Source: DASWJZ01 sp038211615 (GTDB lineage: Bacteria > Pseudomonadota > Alphaproteobacteria > Rhizobiales > Afifellaceae). From it: a stretch of DNA of 64,000 nucleotides. The notes below the pieces were generated by a model. The model did no database searches and was not told the origin of the DNA. It was given only the letters and a program-made list of their open reading frames with translations. The DNA lies in contig JBBQVL010000007.1 of assembly GCA_038211615.1 (NCBI GenBank), positions 24,701 to 88,700 on the forward strand, in the 5' to 3' direction. The position numbers and the translations under genes are program-made. Below, in pieces: positions 8,413 to 16,250 of this stretch. The stretch's first letter is position 1. Each line of letters begins with the position of its first letter.

Positions 8413-9084
8413 TCAGATCAGGTCGAGGCTGTAGCCAAGGTAGCGCTTGGAATCGATCGGGTCGTAGCCGAGCCGGTGGCGGAGTTTCTTCCGCAGCTTG
8501 CTGATGTGGCTCTCCACCACATCCTCCTCAACATCCTCGTCGAAGATGCCGTAGATGGCGTTGAATATCTGCGTCTTGGTAACGCGCTTGCCGCGGTTGG
8601 AGACGAGATATTCCAGGATGCGCCGCTCCCGGCGCGGCAGTTCCAGCACCTCGCCACGGACGATCGGATCGCGGCCGTCGGAGAAGACGCTCATCTCGCC
8701 GATGGTGGCTGGCTCGCCTTCCTTCTGCACGCGGCGGCGGATGGCGCCGACGCGGGCGAGGATCTCGCGCACGTGGATGGGCTTGCGCACCACGTCGTCG
8801 ACGCCCGCGGCGAAGAGCTCCAGCGTCTGTTCGAGCCCATGCTTCTCGTTCATCACGATCATCGGCGCATGGGAGCGGCCGCGGATCATGCGGGGCAACG
8901 TCTCCCGATCCTCGCAGTCGCCGAGAAGAAACGCCTCGACGGCGGACATGTCGCCATCTCCGGCTGTCTCGACCCATTCGCGGAAATCGGTCGGACGAAA
9001 CGCGGTGGAAGAAACCCCCTCCCGCCGCAGCCATGACGAATAGCCTTCCGTCACCACATCGCGATCATCGACAATGACGAACAC
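8413..9084 (-). CDS. ftcR: Flagellar master regulator, OmpR-type (Rem/FtcR)
   Basis: This is the OmpR-type transcription factor that activates flagellar genes in rhizobia (Rem in Sinorhizobium, FtcR in Brucella). Residues 1-110 form a receiver-like domain with Asp6, Asp7 and a conserved Lys-Pro (R-K-P-I-H-V-R-E). Residues about 130-223 are a winged helix with R-R-E-R-R-I-L-E-Y-L and E-S-H-I-S-K-L-R-K-K-L. The GTG at 9084 gives 223 residues, fits the family and follows a GGGGGAG ribosome-binding site. A GTG at 9123 would add 13 residues. At the phospho-acceptor position (residue 50 in A-V-E-A-F) there is Glu instead of Asp. It sits upstream of flgE, as in relatives. Confidence 0.9.
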   Translation of the reverse strand: MFVIVDDRDVVTEGYSSWLRREGVSSTAFRPTDFREWVETAGDGDMSAVEAFLLGDCEDRETLPRMIRGRSHAPMIVMNEKHGLEQTLELFAAGVDDVVRKPIHVREILARVGAIRRRVQKEGEPATIGEMSVFSDGRDPIVRGEVLELPRRERRILEYLVSNRGKRVTKTQIFNAIYGIFDEDVEEDVVESHISKLRKKLRHRLGYDPIDSKRYLGYSLDLI

Positions 9085-9233
9085 CGGCTCCCCCGATCCA
9101 ACCTCGCAGGCTCCCCAGCCCACGAATCACCCTCACCTCGAATATATGTGGGCTTTCCGAAATTGGTCAAATCTCTACTCTCGCTTGCGTAGTCTTAAAG
9201 ACATTATTCGGCTAACTATGGCAATCTTAGTAG

Positions 9234-9245
9234 AGATACGTATCT
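9234..9245. promoter_or_regulatory. Perfect palindrome AGATACGTATCT upstream of rem
   Basis: The 12 bases read the same on both strands. They lie about 150 bases upstream of the chosen rem start inside AT-rich DNA, a plausible place for a dimeric activator. In Sinorhizobium rem is activated by the LuxR-type pair VisN/VisR, but no binding of that kind is shown here. Confidence 0.35.
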
Positions 9246-9290
9246 GTGAAGCATGTTACATCGGAGACTATCTCTATAAAACAGTTTATG

Positions 9291-9306
9291 GAAATATCGA
9301 AATATC
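9291..9306. promoter_or_regulatory. Tandem direct repeat GAAATATC x2 upstream of rem
   Basis: Two identical 8-base units follow each other without a spacer, about 210 bases upstream of rem. OmpR-type regulators bind direct repeats, although usually with a 10-11 base period, so a role in rem regulation is possible but not supported by more than position. Confidence 0.3.
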
Positions 9307-9363
9307 TTCTGGCTTGTTCATAACCTCCGGGAGAATTGATGCTCATTCCTGTCCATCATTGCG

Positions 9364-9379
9364 TTAACCCTTCGTTAAC
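9364..9379. promoter_or_regulatory. CtrA-type box TTAA-N7-TTAAC upstream of rem
   Basis: TTAA at 9364-9367 and TTAAC at 9375-9379 are separated by exactly seven bases, a full match to the consensus of the alphaproteobacterial cell-cycle regulator CtrA. It lies about 280 bases upstream of rem/ftcR. CtrA controls flagellar genes in several alphaproteobacteria. Binding here is an inference. Confidence 0.5.
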
Positions 9380-9509
9380 CATTTTTTCTACATGCAACGG
9401 CAGCAAGGCTGACCTTTGCCTTTGTGCGGCGCAGCGCACCTGCGGGAACCGGGCTGTCGGTTGCGGGATTCTGCTATCTTTGCTTGCACCGGCGCGTCGC
9501 CGGAAAGAC

Positions 9510-10085
9510 TCACCCGCAAAATAATCTTGCGTTGGGCGTCCAAGATCCAAATCCGGTGGCGACCATGTTGGCGATGACGCTGCAGACGTAGCGCTTTTGC
9601 GCCGGGTTGTTGTTCGGTCCGGCGTGGTAGCGCGCGACCGCCATGGTCCAGGTCCCCTCGCGCGCCTTCAGCTGCTTCAGGAAGAGCGCCGCGTAGGTGA
9701 CGTTCTTCTGCGGATCGAACATCTCAGCTACCGAGGCGAACTTTTCGCCGTGATAATGCTGGTTGATCTGCATGCAGCCTATGTCGATCAGCACCGCGCC
9801 TCCGGCGCGCGCCGCGTCGAACGCCTTCAGCGCCTCGGCGACGCTTTGCGAATAGAGCGCGCGTCCCTCGACATTCATGGCGAAGGGCTGCAGCGAGCCG
9901 CGCTTGCCGGTCTCCGTCAATCCGACGGCGTAAAGCACGCCGAGAGGAATGTCGTAACGCTCGGCGGCGCGCGCCATCTCGCGCTCGCAGGCGTTCGAGG
10001 CGGTGCGGGCGGATGCGGCGTTCAGCGCGGCGCTAGACGTAATGAGCGCCGCTGCGGCGAGGATCGCGATCCGCTTCATCACCAT
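9510..10085 (-). CDS. Flagellar-cluster lytic transglycosylase (SLT domain)
   Basis: This secreted SLT-fold enzyme probably cuts peptidoglycan strands so the rod can pass the cell wall. The 191-residue product has a signal peptide in residues 1-26 (Lys-Arg, then an Ala/Leu core ending A-S-A-R-T). The SLT signature follows: catalytic Glu in V-G-L-T-E-T-G, then D-I-G-C-M-Q-I-N and A-V-A-R-Y-H-A-G-P-N. A GGAG motif stands 4 bases before the ATG at 10085; an ATG at 10079 is an alternative. Its start overlaps the end of fliK by about 50 bases. The fliK-transglycosylase-rem order is found in other rhizobia. Confidence 0.85.
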   Translation of the reverse strand: MVMKRIAILAAAALITSSAALNAASARTASNACEREMARAAERYDIPLGVLYAVGLTETGKRGSLQPFAMNVEGRALYSQSVAEALKAFDAARAGGAVLIDIGCMQINQHYHGEKFASVAEMFDPQKNVTYAALFLKQLKAREGTWTMAVARYHAGPNNNPAQKRYVCSVIANMVATGFGSWTPNARLFCG

Positions 10086-11490
10086 GCGTCTCCTGCGGCA
10101 ATCTTTCGCCGCGAGCGTTGCGGGAGCCTGGAGGCTGCCTGTCGCCGTCGGTCGATCCGCCTGACGGGAATTGCTGCGTGCCCTGCCCGCCGGCCTGTGC
10201 CTCGGGACTGCGAACAGCGGATGGCGCCGTTGGCGAGCCCGGCGCCTGGGCCTGTATCGTCACGTCATCGGCGCTGTAGCCGCTCTCCCGAAGAATTTTC
10301 GCGAGCAGATGGCGGTCGCGCTCCAGCAGCGACGCCGTGTCGGCGCGCTCGGCCGTCACCTTCAGATCGAGGTTTCGCCCGGTCAGCCGCATCCGCACAG
10401 TGACCCGCCCGAGGTCCTCCGGCTCCAGCGCGACCTTCAGCATCCGCAATGGCTCGCGGCTTTCGGAAGCGGGCACATTGGCCGGCAGGACCAGCGCGAA
10501 ATCGGGTGAGTCCGCACCGCCCTCGGCGATGTCCTGAAGAACTGCCGCTCCAACCTGCAGAAGAGGGGGCGTCGGTGCCAACCCCGGCCTGCCCTGCGGT
10601 TCAACGCGGCCGACGGCGTCGCTCCTGATCCTGTCGGGAGATGCCGGTCCCGCATGCGGCGGGCGGACCTGATCCACGGGATGCCGGGGGCCATCGTCCG
10701 TAGACCTGCCGGAGGGGGCGGAAGCGTCCCGCTTTGTCACGACCGGACGGAAATGCGTCTCGCGATCGAGGAGAGACACTTCCTCTCCCCCGTCAGCCGT
10801 GGCCTCGCGACCGACGACCGTTTCAGGCGCGGTTGCCTGCCTGGTCCCGGCGACCGGAGCGCGACGCGGATCGCGGAGCGGCGTCGCCGGCAGAACGAAC
10901 GGCTGTGGAGGCTGGCCTTCGATGCCCGCGCTCGACACGGCGAGGGCGCGCGCCGGGGTGGCCGTGGCGAGATCGGCCGCCCGGGGCGATTGCGCCGACT
11001 TGGCGTCTCCGGTCGGACCTGTCGCCAAGCGGCGAGAAGGTGCGCCCGGCGCGGCCTCAGCCTGAACCTCACGCGGCGTCTTTGCGGCGCTCCTCTCGGC
11101 CGCCACCGGCGCGACACTAACAGCCGCCCGCGCCGTCTGCCGCTCAGCGGGCGCGCGATGCGCGGCGCTGGCGTGCGTTGTGTTCAATGTCGGCGTCTGT
11201 TGCGGGACCGCAATCGGCATCGACGCCAGCAAGCCGCCCTCGCCGTGCAGGGCGTCGGACGCCACGCCCGGCTCCTTGATTTTTTCCGCGCCGCGCATCT
11301 CCCGTGCGCCCGCGATGGCCGGCATCGATAGAGGAGCAGCGGGACGCCGTGCAGCCCCGGCGTTCAAGCCGGACAGCACATCGTCGAAGCGCCCGCCCGA
11401 CGGCTGCGGTCGCGCCTCTTTCCCGGCAACGCCCGGCTTCGAAGCGAGCCGCACCGGGAGAACCTGATCGCCCGCACCCGTCGTCTTCAT
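10033..11490 (-). CDS. fliK: Flagellar hook-length control protein FliK (MotD)
   Basis: FliK measures hook length and switches export from hook to filament proteins. In rhizobia it was first named MotD. The 485-residue product is mostly low-complexity Ala, Pro, Arg and Gly with weak order. Residues about 370-445 form the conserved hook-length domain (L-E-P-E-D-L-G-R-V-T-V-R-M, then L-D-L-K-V-T-A-E). The frame is open further upstream, but that stretch lies inside motC, so the ATG at 11490 (M-K-T-T-G-A-G-D-Q) was chosen. It follows motC after 13 bases. Confidence 0.87.
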   Translation of the reverse strand: MKTTGAGDQVLPVRLASKPGVAGKEARPQPSGGRFDDVLSGLNAGAARRPAAPLSMPAIAGAREMRGAEKIKEPGVASDALHGEGGLLASMPIAVPQQTPTLNTTHASAAHRAPAERQTARAAVSVAPVAAERSAAKTPREVQAEAAPGAPSRRLATGPTGDAKSAQSPRAADLATATPARALAVSSAGIEGQPPQPFVLPATPLRDPRRAPVAGTRQATAPETVVGREATADGGEEVSLLDRETHFRPVVTKRDASAPSGRSTDDGPRHPVDQVRPPHAGPASPDRIRSDAVGRVEPQGRPGLAPTPPLLQVGAAVLQDIAEGGADSPDFALVLPANVPASESREPLRMLKVALEPEDLGRVTVRMRLTGRNLDLKVTAERADTASLLERDRHLLAKILRESGYSADDVTIQAQAPGSPTAPSAVRSPEAQAGGQGTQQFPSGGSTDGDRQPPGSRNARGERLPQETHGDEADRDPRRSGAHYV

Positions 11491-11503
11491 CTGCGCGAAC
11501 CCC

Positions 11504-12694
11504 TCAGCTTCCCGCGTCCGCCAGCAATTGCTGGGCCGCGCCCACCGCGTCATGCGCGCGCGCGACGACATCCTTGGTCGGATCGGCGGGTGCGCCCGAT
11601 GACTCCCCGTCGAGGACTTTTGTCGGCGGAGGCTCCTTGTCGACGGCGACGCTCGGCCAACGCTCCACCTGGTCGACCACCGCCAGGGCCGCTCCGAGAA
11701 GCTCGCGGTCACGCGCCGGGAGTTCTCCTTCCGCCGCCGCCGCAAGATCCGCCCGCCCTTCCGCCGGATCGCCGCTGACCGCGATGGCGGAAGCCCGATA
11801 GAGCTGCGCCCTCCGCATCTCTACGCTGCCGGGGTCGGAAAGCACCGCCGCGTCCTCCGCCGCGGCTTTCGCAAGGTTCAGCCTGGCATCGATGACGGCG
11901 ACACGGGCGATCTCGAGAAAAATCTCGCGCCGATCGGCCCTGGCGAGCGGCGTCAGGATCGACTCGAGATTCGGCACGACCTGCCCGTCCTTCTCAGAGG
12001 CGATGGCGAGATAGAATTCCGAAAAGCGATGGCGGAAGGCCTCGGCATACATGGAGCGCGGGAAGCGCGAGGCGTAGCGGATGGCGAAGAACTCGAACTG
12101 CTCGGCGTCCTTCAGCTTCGCGGCAAGCTCGATGCCGCGCCGGACCGCCGCTTCCTCGATCAAGGTGCCGGGCGACTCCAGCCGCGCCATGTTGACGAAC
12201 TGCATCGCCTGCTGCGGATCGTCCTTGGCGAGAAGCGTTGCCTTCGCCAGCGCCGATGGGCCGACAAGCGCTATCGGCAGCGCGGCGACATCGATGTCGG
12301 CCCAGAGCTTCTGCGCCTCCTCTTCCGATCCGGTCGCGTAGGCGCGCACCGCCGCGACGAGCTTTCCGCGCGCGGCGTCATCCTTCATGTCCGGCAGTTT
12401 TTCGAGGATCGCGGGATTACCGCCGCTCAGCACATAGAGAAGCGCGGCCTCGACATTGCGCGGGTCGTTCCAGGTCTCCGGCGCGGCGGCGAGGAAGCGG
12501 GCGCCGATCGTGTCGATCAGCGCGCGCCGCGCGGTCTCCGAATCCAGGGTTCCGTGCGCCATCTGGTCCTGCATCAACTGCAGCGTCCGCACCAGCTTCA
12601 CGGGTTCCGCCAGCGCTTCCGCTGCCCGACACGTCGCGCCGGCGCCGGCCACAAGAAGCACCGCGCCACCCAGCAATGCGAGCGTGCCCCTCAC
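11504..12694 (-). CDS. motC: Periplasmic motility protein MotC
   Basis: MotC is a periplasmic protein found with rhizobial flagella. It binds MotB and is needed for torque generation. The 396-residue product has a signal peptide in residues 1-24 (hydrophobic core L-L-G-G-A-V-L-L-V-A, cut near A-E-A), followed by mainly helical Ala-rich sequence. The start overlaps the motB stop by four bases (ATGA). The motB-motC-fliK order agrees with Sinorhizobium. It has no known catalytic motif. Confidence 0.88.
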   Translation of the reverse strand: MRGTLALLGGAVLLVAGAGATCRAAEALAEPVKLVRTLQLMQDQMAHGTLDSETARRALIDTIGARFLAAAPETWNDPRNVEAALLYVLSGGNPAILEKLPDMKDDAARGKLVAAVRAYATGSEEEAQKLWADIDVAALPIALVGPSALAKATLLAKDDPQQAMQFVNMARLESPGTLIEEAAVRRGIELAAKLKDAEQFEFFAIRYASRFPRSMYAEAFRHRFSEFYLAIASEKDGQVVPNLESILTPLARADRREIFLEIARVAVIDARLNLAKAAAEDAAVLSDPGSVEMRRAQLYRASAIAVSGDPAEGRADLAAAAEGELPARDRELLGAALAVVDQVERWPSVAVDKEPPPTKVLDGESSGAPADPTKDVVARAHDAVGAAQQLLADAGS

Positions 12695-13848
12695 GGAGAA
12701 GCCTCGCGCAGCAGGATCTCGATGCGGCGGTTTTCAGCCGCCTCGGGGTCGCCCGGCGCCTTCAGCTTGCGGTCGGCGTAACCCTCGATCGCCGCCACGC
12801 GCTTCTCGTCGAGCCCGCCTCTGACGAGCATGAAGTAGGCCATCTGCGCGCGGTCGGTTGAGAGCCGCCAATTGTCGTAGCCGGGGGTTTTGAAGGGCCG
12901 TGCATCCGTATGTCCGCGGATCGTGATCGAGCCGTTCCGCGCCTTCAGGATGGACGCGATCCGCTCCATGATGCGGATCATCTGCGGCTGCGGCTGCGCT
13001 GAGCCGATGCCGAACATGCCGAACTCGGCGTCGTCGGTGAGGCTGATCACCGTACCCTCGCCGGTCTGCTCCACCGCGACCTTCGGGCTGTGGCTCGATC
13101 CGGTCTCCGCCTTGACCGCGGCCGAGACCGCCTCCTGCAGCGCGGAGCGGCTCGTCGGCGCATCGCCCGGCGGCGGCGCGCCATTCTCCGTCTCCGACGA
13201 CATCGGAACGCTGTCGGCCGGGGGCGGAGGAGATTCGCCGGCGGGGAGCGAAAGGCGCAGCGATTGATCGGCTGGCGTTCCGGCCTCCTGCATCGCGGGC
13301 GGCGGAGCGGCGGGAGCTCCTGAATCCATTTCGGCCGGCTGACCTTGCGCCGGCTCGGTCATGAACTCCGGGTCGAATGGATCGCGGAACGGGCCGGCGC
13401 CCGCCGCGGAAACGTCGGCGCCGTTGCTTCCGCTGCCGGATCCTGCCGCTGGCGGTCCGCCGGCAATCTCGGAGAGGACCTTGTAGGGGTCCTTGAACAG
13501 CGCGTCGCGCGGGATATCCGCGGAGGGCTGTCCCTCGGCCGCGCTGCCGGGGGTGCTCGCCTCCTTGGTGCGCTCGCCGCTCAAGGGCTGGTTGTCGGAA
13601 GGGCTGTGGGTGTTATCGAGCCCCTTCCGGTTGAGCTCGGCGAGCCGCACGGGATTGAAATAGCTGGCGACCGCCTTTCGCGTATCCTCGTTGGCGGCAT
13701 TGATCAGCCACATCACCAGGAAGAAGCACATCATCGCGGTCATGAAATCGGCGAAGGCGATCTTCCAGACGCCGCCCTTGGGCATCTCCGGCTCGGTGTT
13801 CAGCCGGCGCTTGACGATGATGAGGTCCTGGAACTCCGGCTCCGCCAT
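12691..13848 (-). CDS. motB: Flagellar motor stator protein MotB
   Basis: MotB is the peptidoglycan-anchored half of the proton-driven stator. One membrane helix lies at about residues 30-52, with the proton-accepting Asp34 in A-F-A-D-F-M-T-A-M-M. A long Pro/Ser/Gly-rich periplasmic linker (about residues 80-250) follows, then an OmpA-like domain at about 260-380 with I-T-I-R-G-H-T-D-A-R. The 385 residues are longer than enteric MotB because of the linker, as in other rhizobia. The partner gene motA is at the other end of the cluster (28226-29131). Confidence 0.94.
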   Translation of the reverse strand: MAEPEFQDLIIVKRRLNTEPEMPKGGVWKIAFADFMTAMMCFFLVMWLINAANEDTRKAVASYFNPVRLAELNRKGLDNTHSPSDNQPLSGERTKEASTPGSAAEGQPSADIPRDALFKDPYKVLSEIAGGPPAAGSGSGSNGADVSAAGAGPFRDPFDPEFMTEPAQGQPAEMDSGAPAAPPPAMQEAGTPADQSLRLSLPAGESPPPPADSVPMSSETENGAPPPGDAPTSRSALQEAVSAAVKAETGSSHSPKVAVEQTGEGTVISLTDDAEFGMFGIGSAQPQPQMIRIMERIASILKARNGSITIRGHTDARPFKTPGYDNWRLSTDRAQMAYFMLVRGGLDEKRVAAIEGYADRKLKAPGDPEAAENRRIEILLREASP

Positions 13849-13855
13849 AGCCTGC

Positions 13856-14488
13856 TTACTCGCTCCGGCCGCTTATCTGCCGAAGCCACGCTCCAAGCTG
13901 CGTTTCGATGACGGTGCTGTCGGCGACGACGCGGACGTCGATGTCGCCGGTCGCCTCGAAATCGATTGCCGCCGCGCTGTCGCCGAGCGCCGTCCGGACC
14001 GCCGCCAGGAGATCCTCTGGACCCGTGATCTTGAGCGACGCGGGACGCCCGCCGCGCAGGGTTTTCTCCAGCGTCCGCAGCAATTCCTCAACCATCCGCG
14101 CGCGGAGCGCGCCGTCGAGAAAGGGCGAGAGGATCGCCGCGACCGCGTCGCCGACCTGGAAGTTCAGCGCCTCGAAGGCGAGACCGATGCGCTCGCCGAG
14201 CGCGGCGCCCTCGTCGCCCGCCCAGAGCGAGCGCTGCGCCGCCAGCCGTTCTTCGAAGGCGGCCTCCGCCTCGGAGAGCTTCGCCTGGTATTCCGCGCGC
14301 GCCGTGTCGAGACCCTCGTTGCGGCCACGCAGAAATGCCGCCGCGACGCGCTCCGCCTCGCGGTCCACCGGCGCTTCGACGGGCGGCTTGACCGGACGCG
14401 AAAACGTCTGGATGACCCCTAGAGGCCGCTCGGCGAGCGGAGCGGCGCGGCTGAATTCGACGAGACGGGCGGCGGCGGGAACCGGCAT
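13856..14488 (-). CDS. fliH: FliH-like flagellar ATPase regulator
   Basis: The 210-residue product resembles FliH/YscL proteins, which hold the export ATPase FliI at the base. It has an acidic, Ala-rich helical middle (residues 60-110; A-R-A-E-Y-Q-A-K-L-S-E-A-E-A-A-F) and a globular C-terminal part ending I-E-T-Q-L-G-A-W-L. Sequence identity in this family is low, so the call rests on pattern and on position directly behind fliF, to which it is joined by a TGATG stop-start overlap. It ends 7 bases before motB. Confidence 0.7.
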   Translation of the reverse strand: MPVPAAARLVEFSRAAPLAERPLGVIQTFSRPVKPPVEAPVDREAERVAAAFLRGRNEGLDTARAEYQAKLSEAEAAFEERLAAQRSLWAGDEGAALGERIGLAFEALNFQVGDAVAAILSPFLDGALRARMVEELLRTLEKTLRGGRPASLKITGPEDLLAAVRTALGDSAAAIDFEATGDIDVRVVADSTVIETQLGAWLRQISGRSE

Positions 14489-16113
14489 CAGGATCTAGCC
14501 CCCTGATGAATCCACTGCTTCAGGATCGCCGCGGACTGCTCGTCGCTGTAGCGCACCATCTGCTCGAGCCGCTTGCGCGGCGAGCGGTTGATCTGGCTCG
14601 TCAGGTCCTCGATGAGGCTGGCTTCCGGCGTCTGCAGCGCCTGCGCCGCCGCCTCCCCACCCGGCGAGCCGTCCGCGATTGCCGCGCGGGTGGCGTCGTA
14701 GGTCGGCGTGGCGGGCTTCGCCAGGATTGCCTTGGTCGCCGGCCGCAGCCCGAACCAGATGAGGAGCAGGCTGACGAAGAGGATGGTGGCGGCGTTGACG
14801 AAGGTGCCGAGCTGGCGAACCACCAGCTCCATCATTCCGACGGGCGGAACAGGCGCGAGATCGCTCGAAGCGGGCGAGAAGTCGACCGCCACGACCTTGA
14901 TCTGGTCGCCCCGATCGGTGCGCAGATCGGCGGCGGTGGAGACAAGCTGCTGGATCTCCGCGAGCTTCTTGTCCACCTCTTCGGGTTTCGCGTCCCCCTT
15001 CTCGCCCAGAAGGCGCGCGCGGTTGACGAGAACGGCGACCGAGAGCGTCTGCAGGGAGAACCCGTCGCTGACGGTGCTGACCGTCTTGGAGGAAAGCTCG
15101 TAGTTCGTCGTCTCCTCGCGGCGATCGTTGGAGGAGTTGGCGTTCTCGCCACCGTTCGACCCCTGCGCGTCCTGCGGCAGGTTCTGCGAGACGCTCGCGG
15201 CGACACTCTGCGTCGAGTTGTTCGACGCTTCGTTCTCCTTGACGACCCGGACGGAGCGCTCGACCCGCGATTCCGGATCGTAGGTCGTTTCCGTGATCTG
15301 CTTCTTGTCGGTATTCAGGTGCGCGGTGACGTTGACCTGGAAATTCTCGATGCCGAGATACGGGGTCAGGCTCTCGCGCACGCGGTTCTGGATCTCGTCT
15401 CCGACCGTCTTCTCGAGACTCATGAACCGTCCGGGCGCGGCGTTGGCGTTGTCGTCGCCGGAGGCGAGCAGCACGCCGTCGGTGTTCAGCACCGTGACCT
15501 CGTCCGGTGTCATGCCGGGCACGGCCGCGGCGACCAGGTGGCGGATCGACTGCGCCGTGTTCGCGTCGCTCGCCGACTCGGTGCGGATGACGACGGAGGC
15601 GGAGGGCGGCTGCTGCGTGCGGCGAAACGAGCCCTGGTCGGCCATCACAATGTGGACGCGCGCCGCCTTGACCCCGTTCAGGGACTGGATCGTGCGCGCG
15701 ATCTCGCCTTCCAGCGCCCGCACCCGGGTCACGTCCTGCATGAAGGAGGTGAGGCCGAACGAGCCGAGCTGATCGAAGAGTTCGTATCCCGCATTGGCGC
15801 TTTGCGGCAGGCCTTTTCCGGCGAGCAGCATGCGGGCCTGCGATGTCTGGCCGTAGCTGACCAGGACCGCAGTGCCGTCGGCGTTGACGTCGAACTTGAT
15901 GCCGGCCTCGTTCAGCGCCGCGCCGATACGCGTGACATCTTCGCGGTCGAGGCCCGAATAGAGCACATCCATCTGCGGGCGGCTGAGATAGAGGCCTCCG
16001 AGGATGACGACGGCGAAGACCGTCACGCCGACCACGGCGAGCGCCGTCAGCCGCCTTGCACCGAGCTCCAGCAGGCTTTTCAACAGCCTGTCAGCCTGCT
16101 CACGACCGCTCAT
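14488..16113 (-). CDS. fliF: Flagellar MS-ring protein FliF
   Basis: FliF forms the membrane ring on which the basal body is built. The 541-residue product has an N-terminal membrane helix (residues 20-42), a ring-building domain with D-V-L-Y-S-G-L-D and a second membrane helix near residues 430-455. The C-terminal cytosolic tail binds FliG (E-Q-M-V-R-Y-S-D-E-Q-S-A-A-I-L-K-Q-W). In many rhizobia fliF stands next to visN and visR; here it lies between the flagellin gene and the fliH-like gene, and no visNR pair is in the window. Confidence 0.94.
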   Translation of the reverse strand: MSGREQADRLLKSLLELGARRLTALAVVGVTVFAVVILGGLYLSRPQMDVLYSGLDREDVTRIGAALNEAGIKFDVNADGTAVLVSYGQTSQARMLLAGKGLPQSANAGYELFDQLGSFGLTSFMQDVTRVRALEGEIARTIQSLNGVKAARVHIVMADQGSFRRTQQPPSASVVIRTESASDANTAQSIRHLVAAAVPGMTPDEVTVLNTDGVLLASGDDNANAAPGRFMSLEKTVGDEIQNRVRESLTPYLGIENFQVNVTAHLNTDKKQITETTYDPESRVERSVRVVKENEASNNSTQSVAASVSQNLPQDAQGSNGGENANSSNDRREETTNYELSSKTVSTVSDGFSLQTLSVAVLVNRARLLGEKGDAKPEEVDKKLAEIQQLVSTAADLRTDRGDQIKVVAVDFSPASSDLAPVPPVGMMELVVRQLGTFVNAATILFVSLLLIWFGLRPATKAILAKPATPTYDATRAAIADGSPGGEAAAQALQTPEASLIEDLTSQINRSPRKRLEQMVRYSDEQSAAILKQWIHQGARS

Positions 16114-16198
16114 CCGCTGCCCTTCATACTTCGCGCTTCGCTGCTTCGCGATCGGGGGCAGTCTCTATGGCGAACCTTGCGTGGGGATTGCAGACAGC

Positions 16199-16228
16199 AA
16201 AAAGCCACGCCCCGTCAGGGGCGTGGCT
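16199..16228 (-). terminator. Intrinsic terminator of fliC
   Basis: An 11-base perfect stem (16203-16213 with 16218-16228) with a GTCA loop is followed on the minus strand by five T (16203-16199). It lies 22 bases after the fliC stop, so the flagellin mRNA is probably monocistronic and fliF needs its own promoter or read-through. Confidence 0.88.
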
Positions 16229-16250
16229 CGGTAGATCGTGCGCGGGGACG

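Larger units (their letters stand above)
9085..9509. other. AT-rich intergenic region upstream of rem/ftcR
   Basis: About 425 bases without a gene separate the transglycosylase stop from the rem/ftcR start. Positions 9140-9400 are visibly richer in A and T than nearby DNA. The region should hold the rem promoter, read on the minus strand. It contains a TTAA-N7-TTAAC box at 9364-9379, a perfect 12-base palindrome at 9234-9245 and two tandem GAAATATC units at 9291-9306. No clear -35/-10 pair could be assigned. Confidence 0.7.

Noticed and set aside
11491..11745. Extension of FliK upstream into motC
   Set aside because: The extension is Arg/Ser-rich shadow sequence within motC; a normal ATG at 11490 follows the motC stop by 13 bases.
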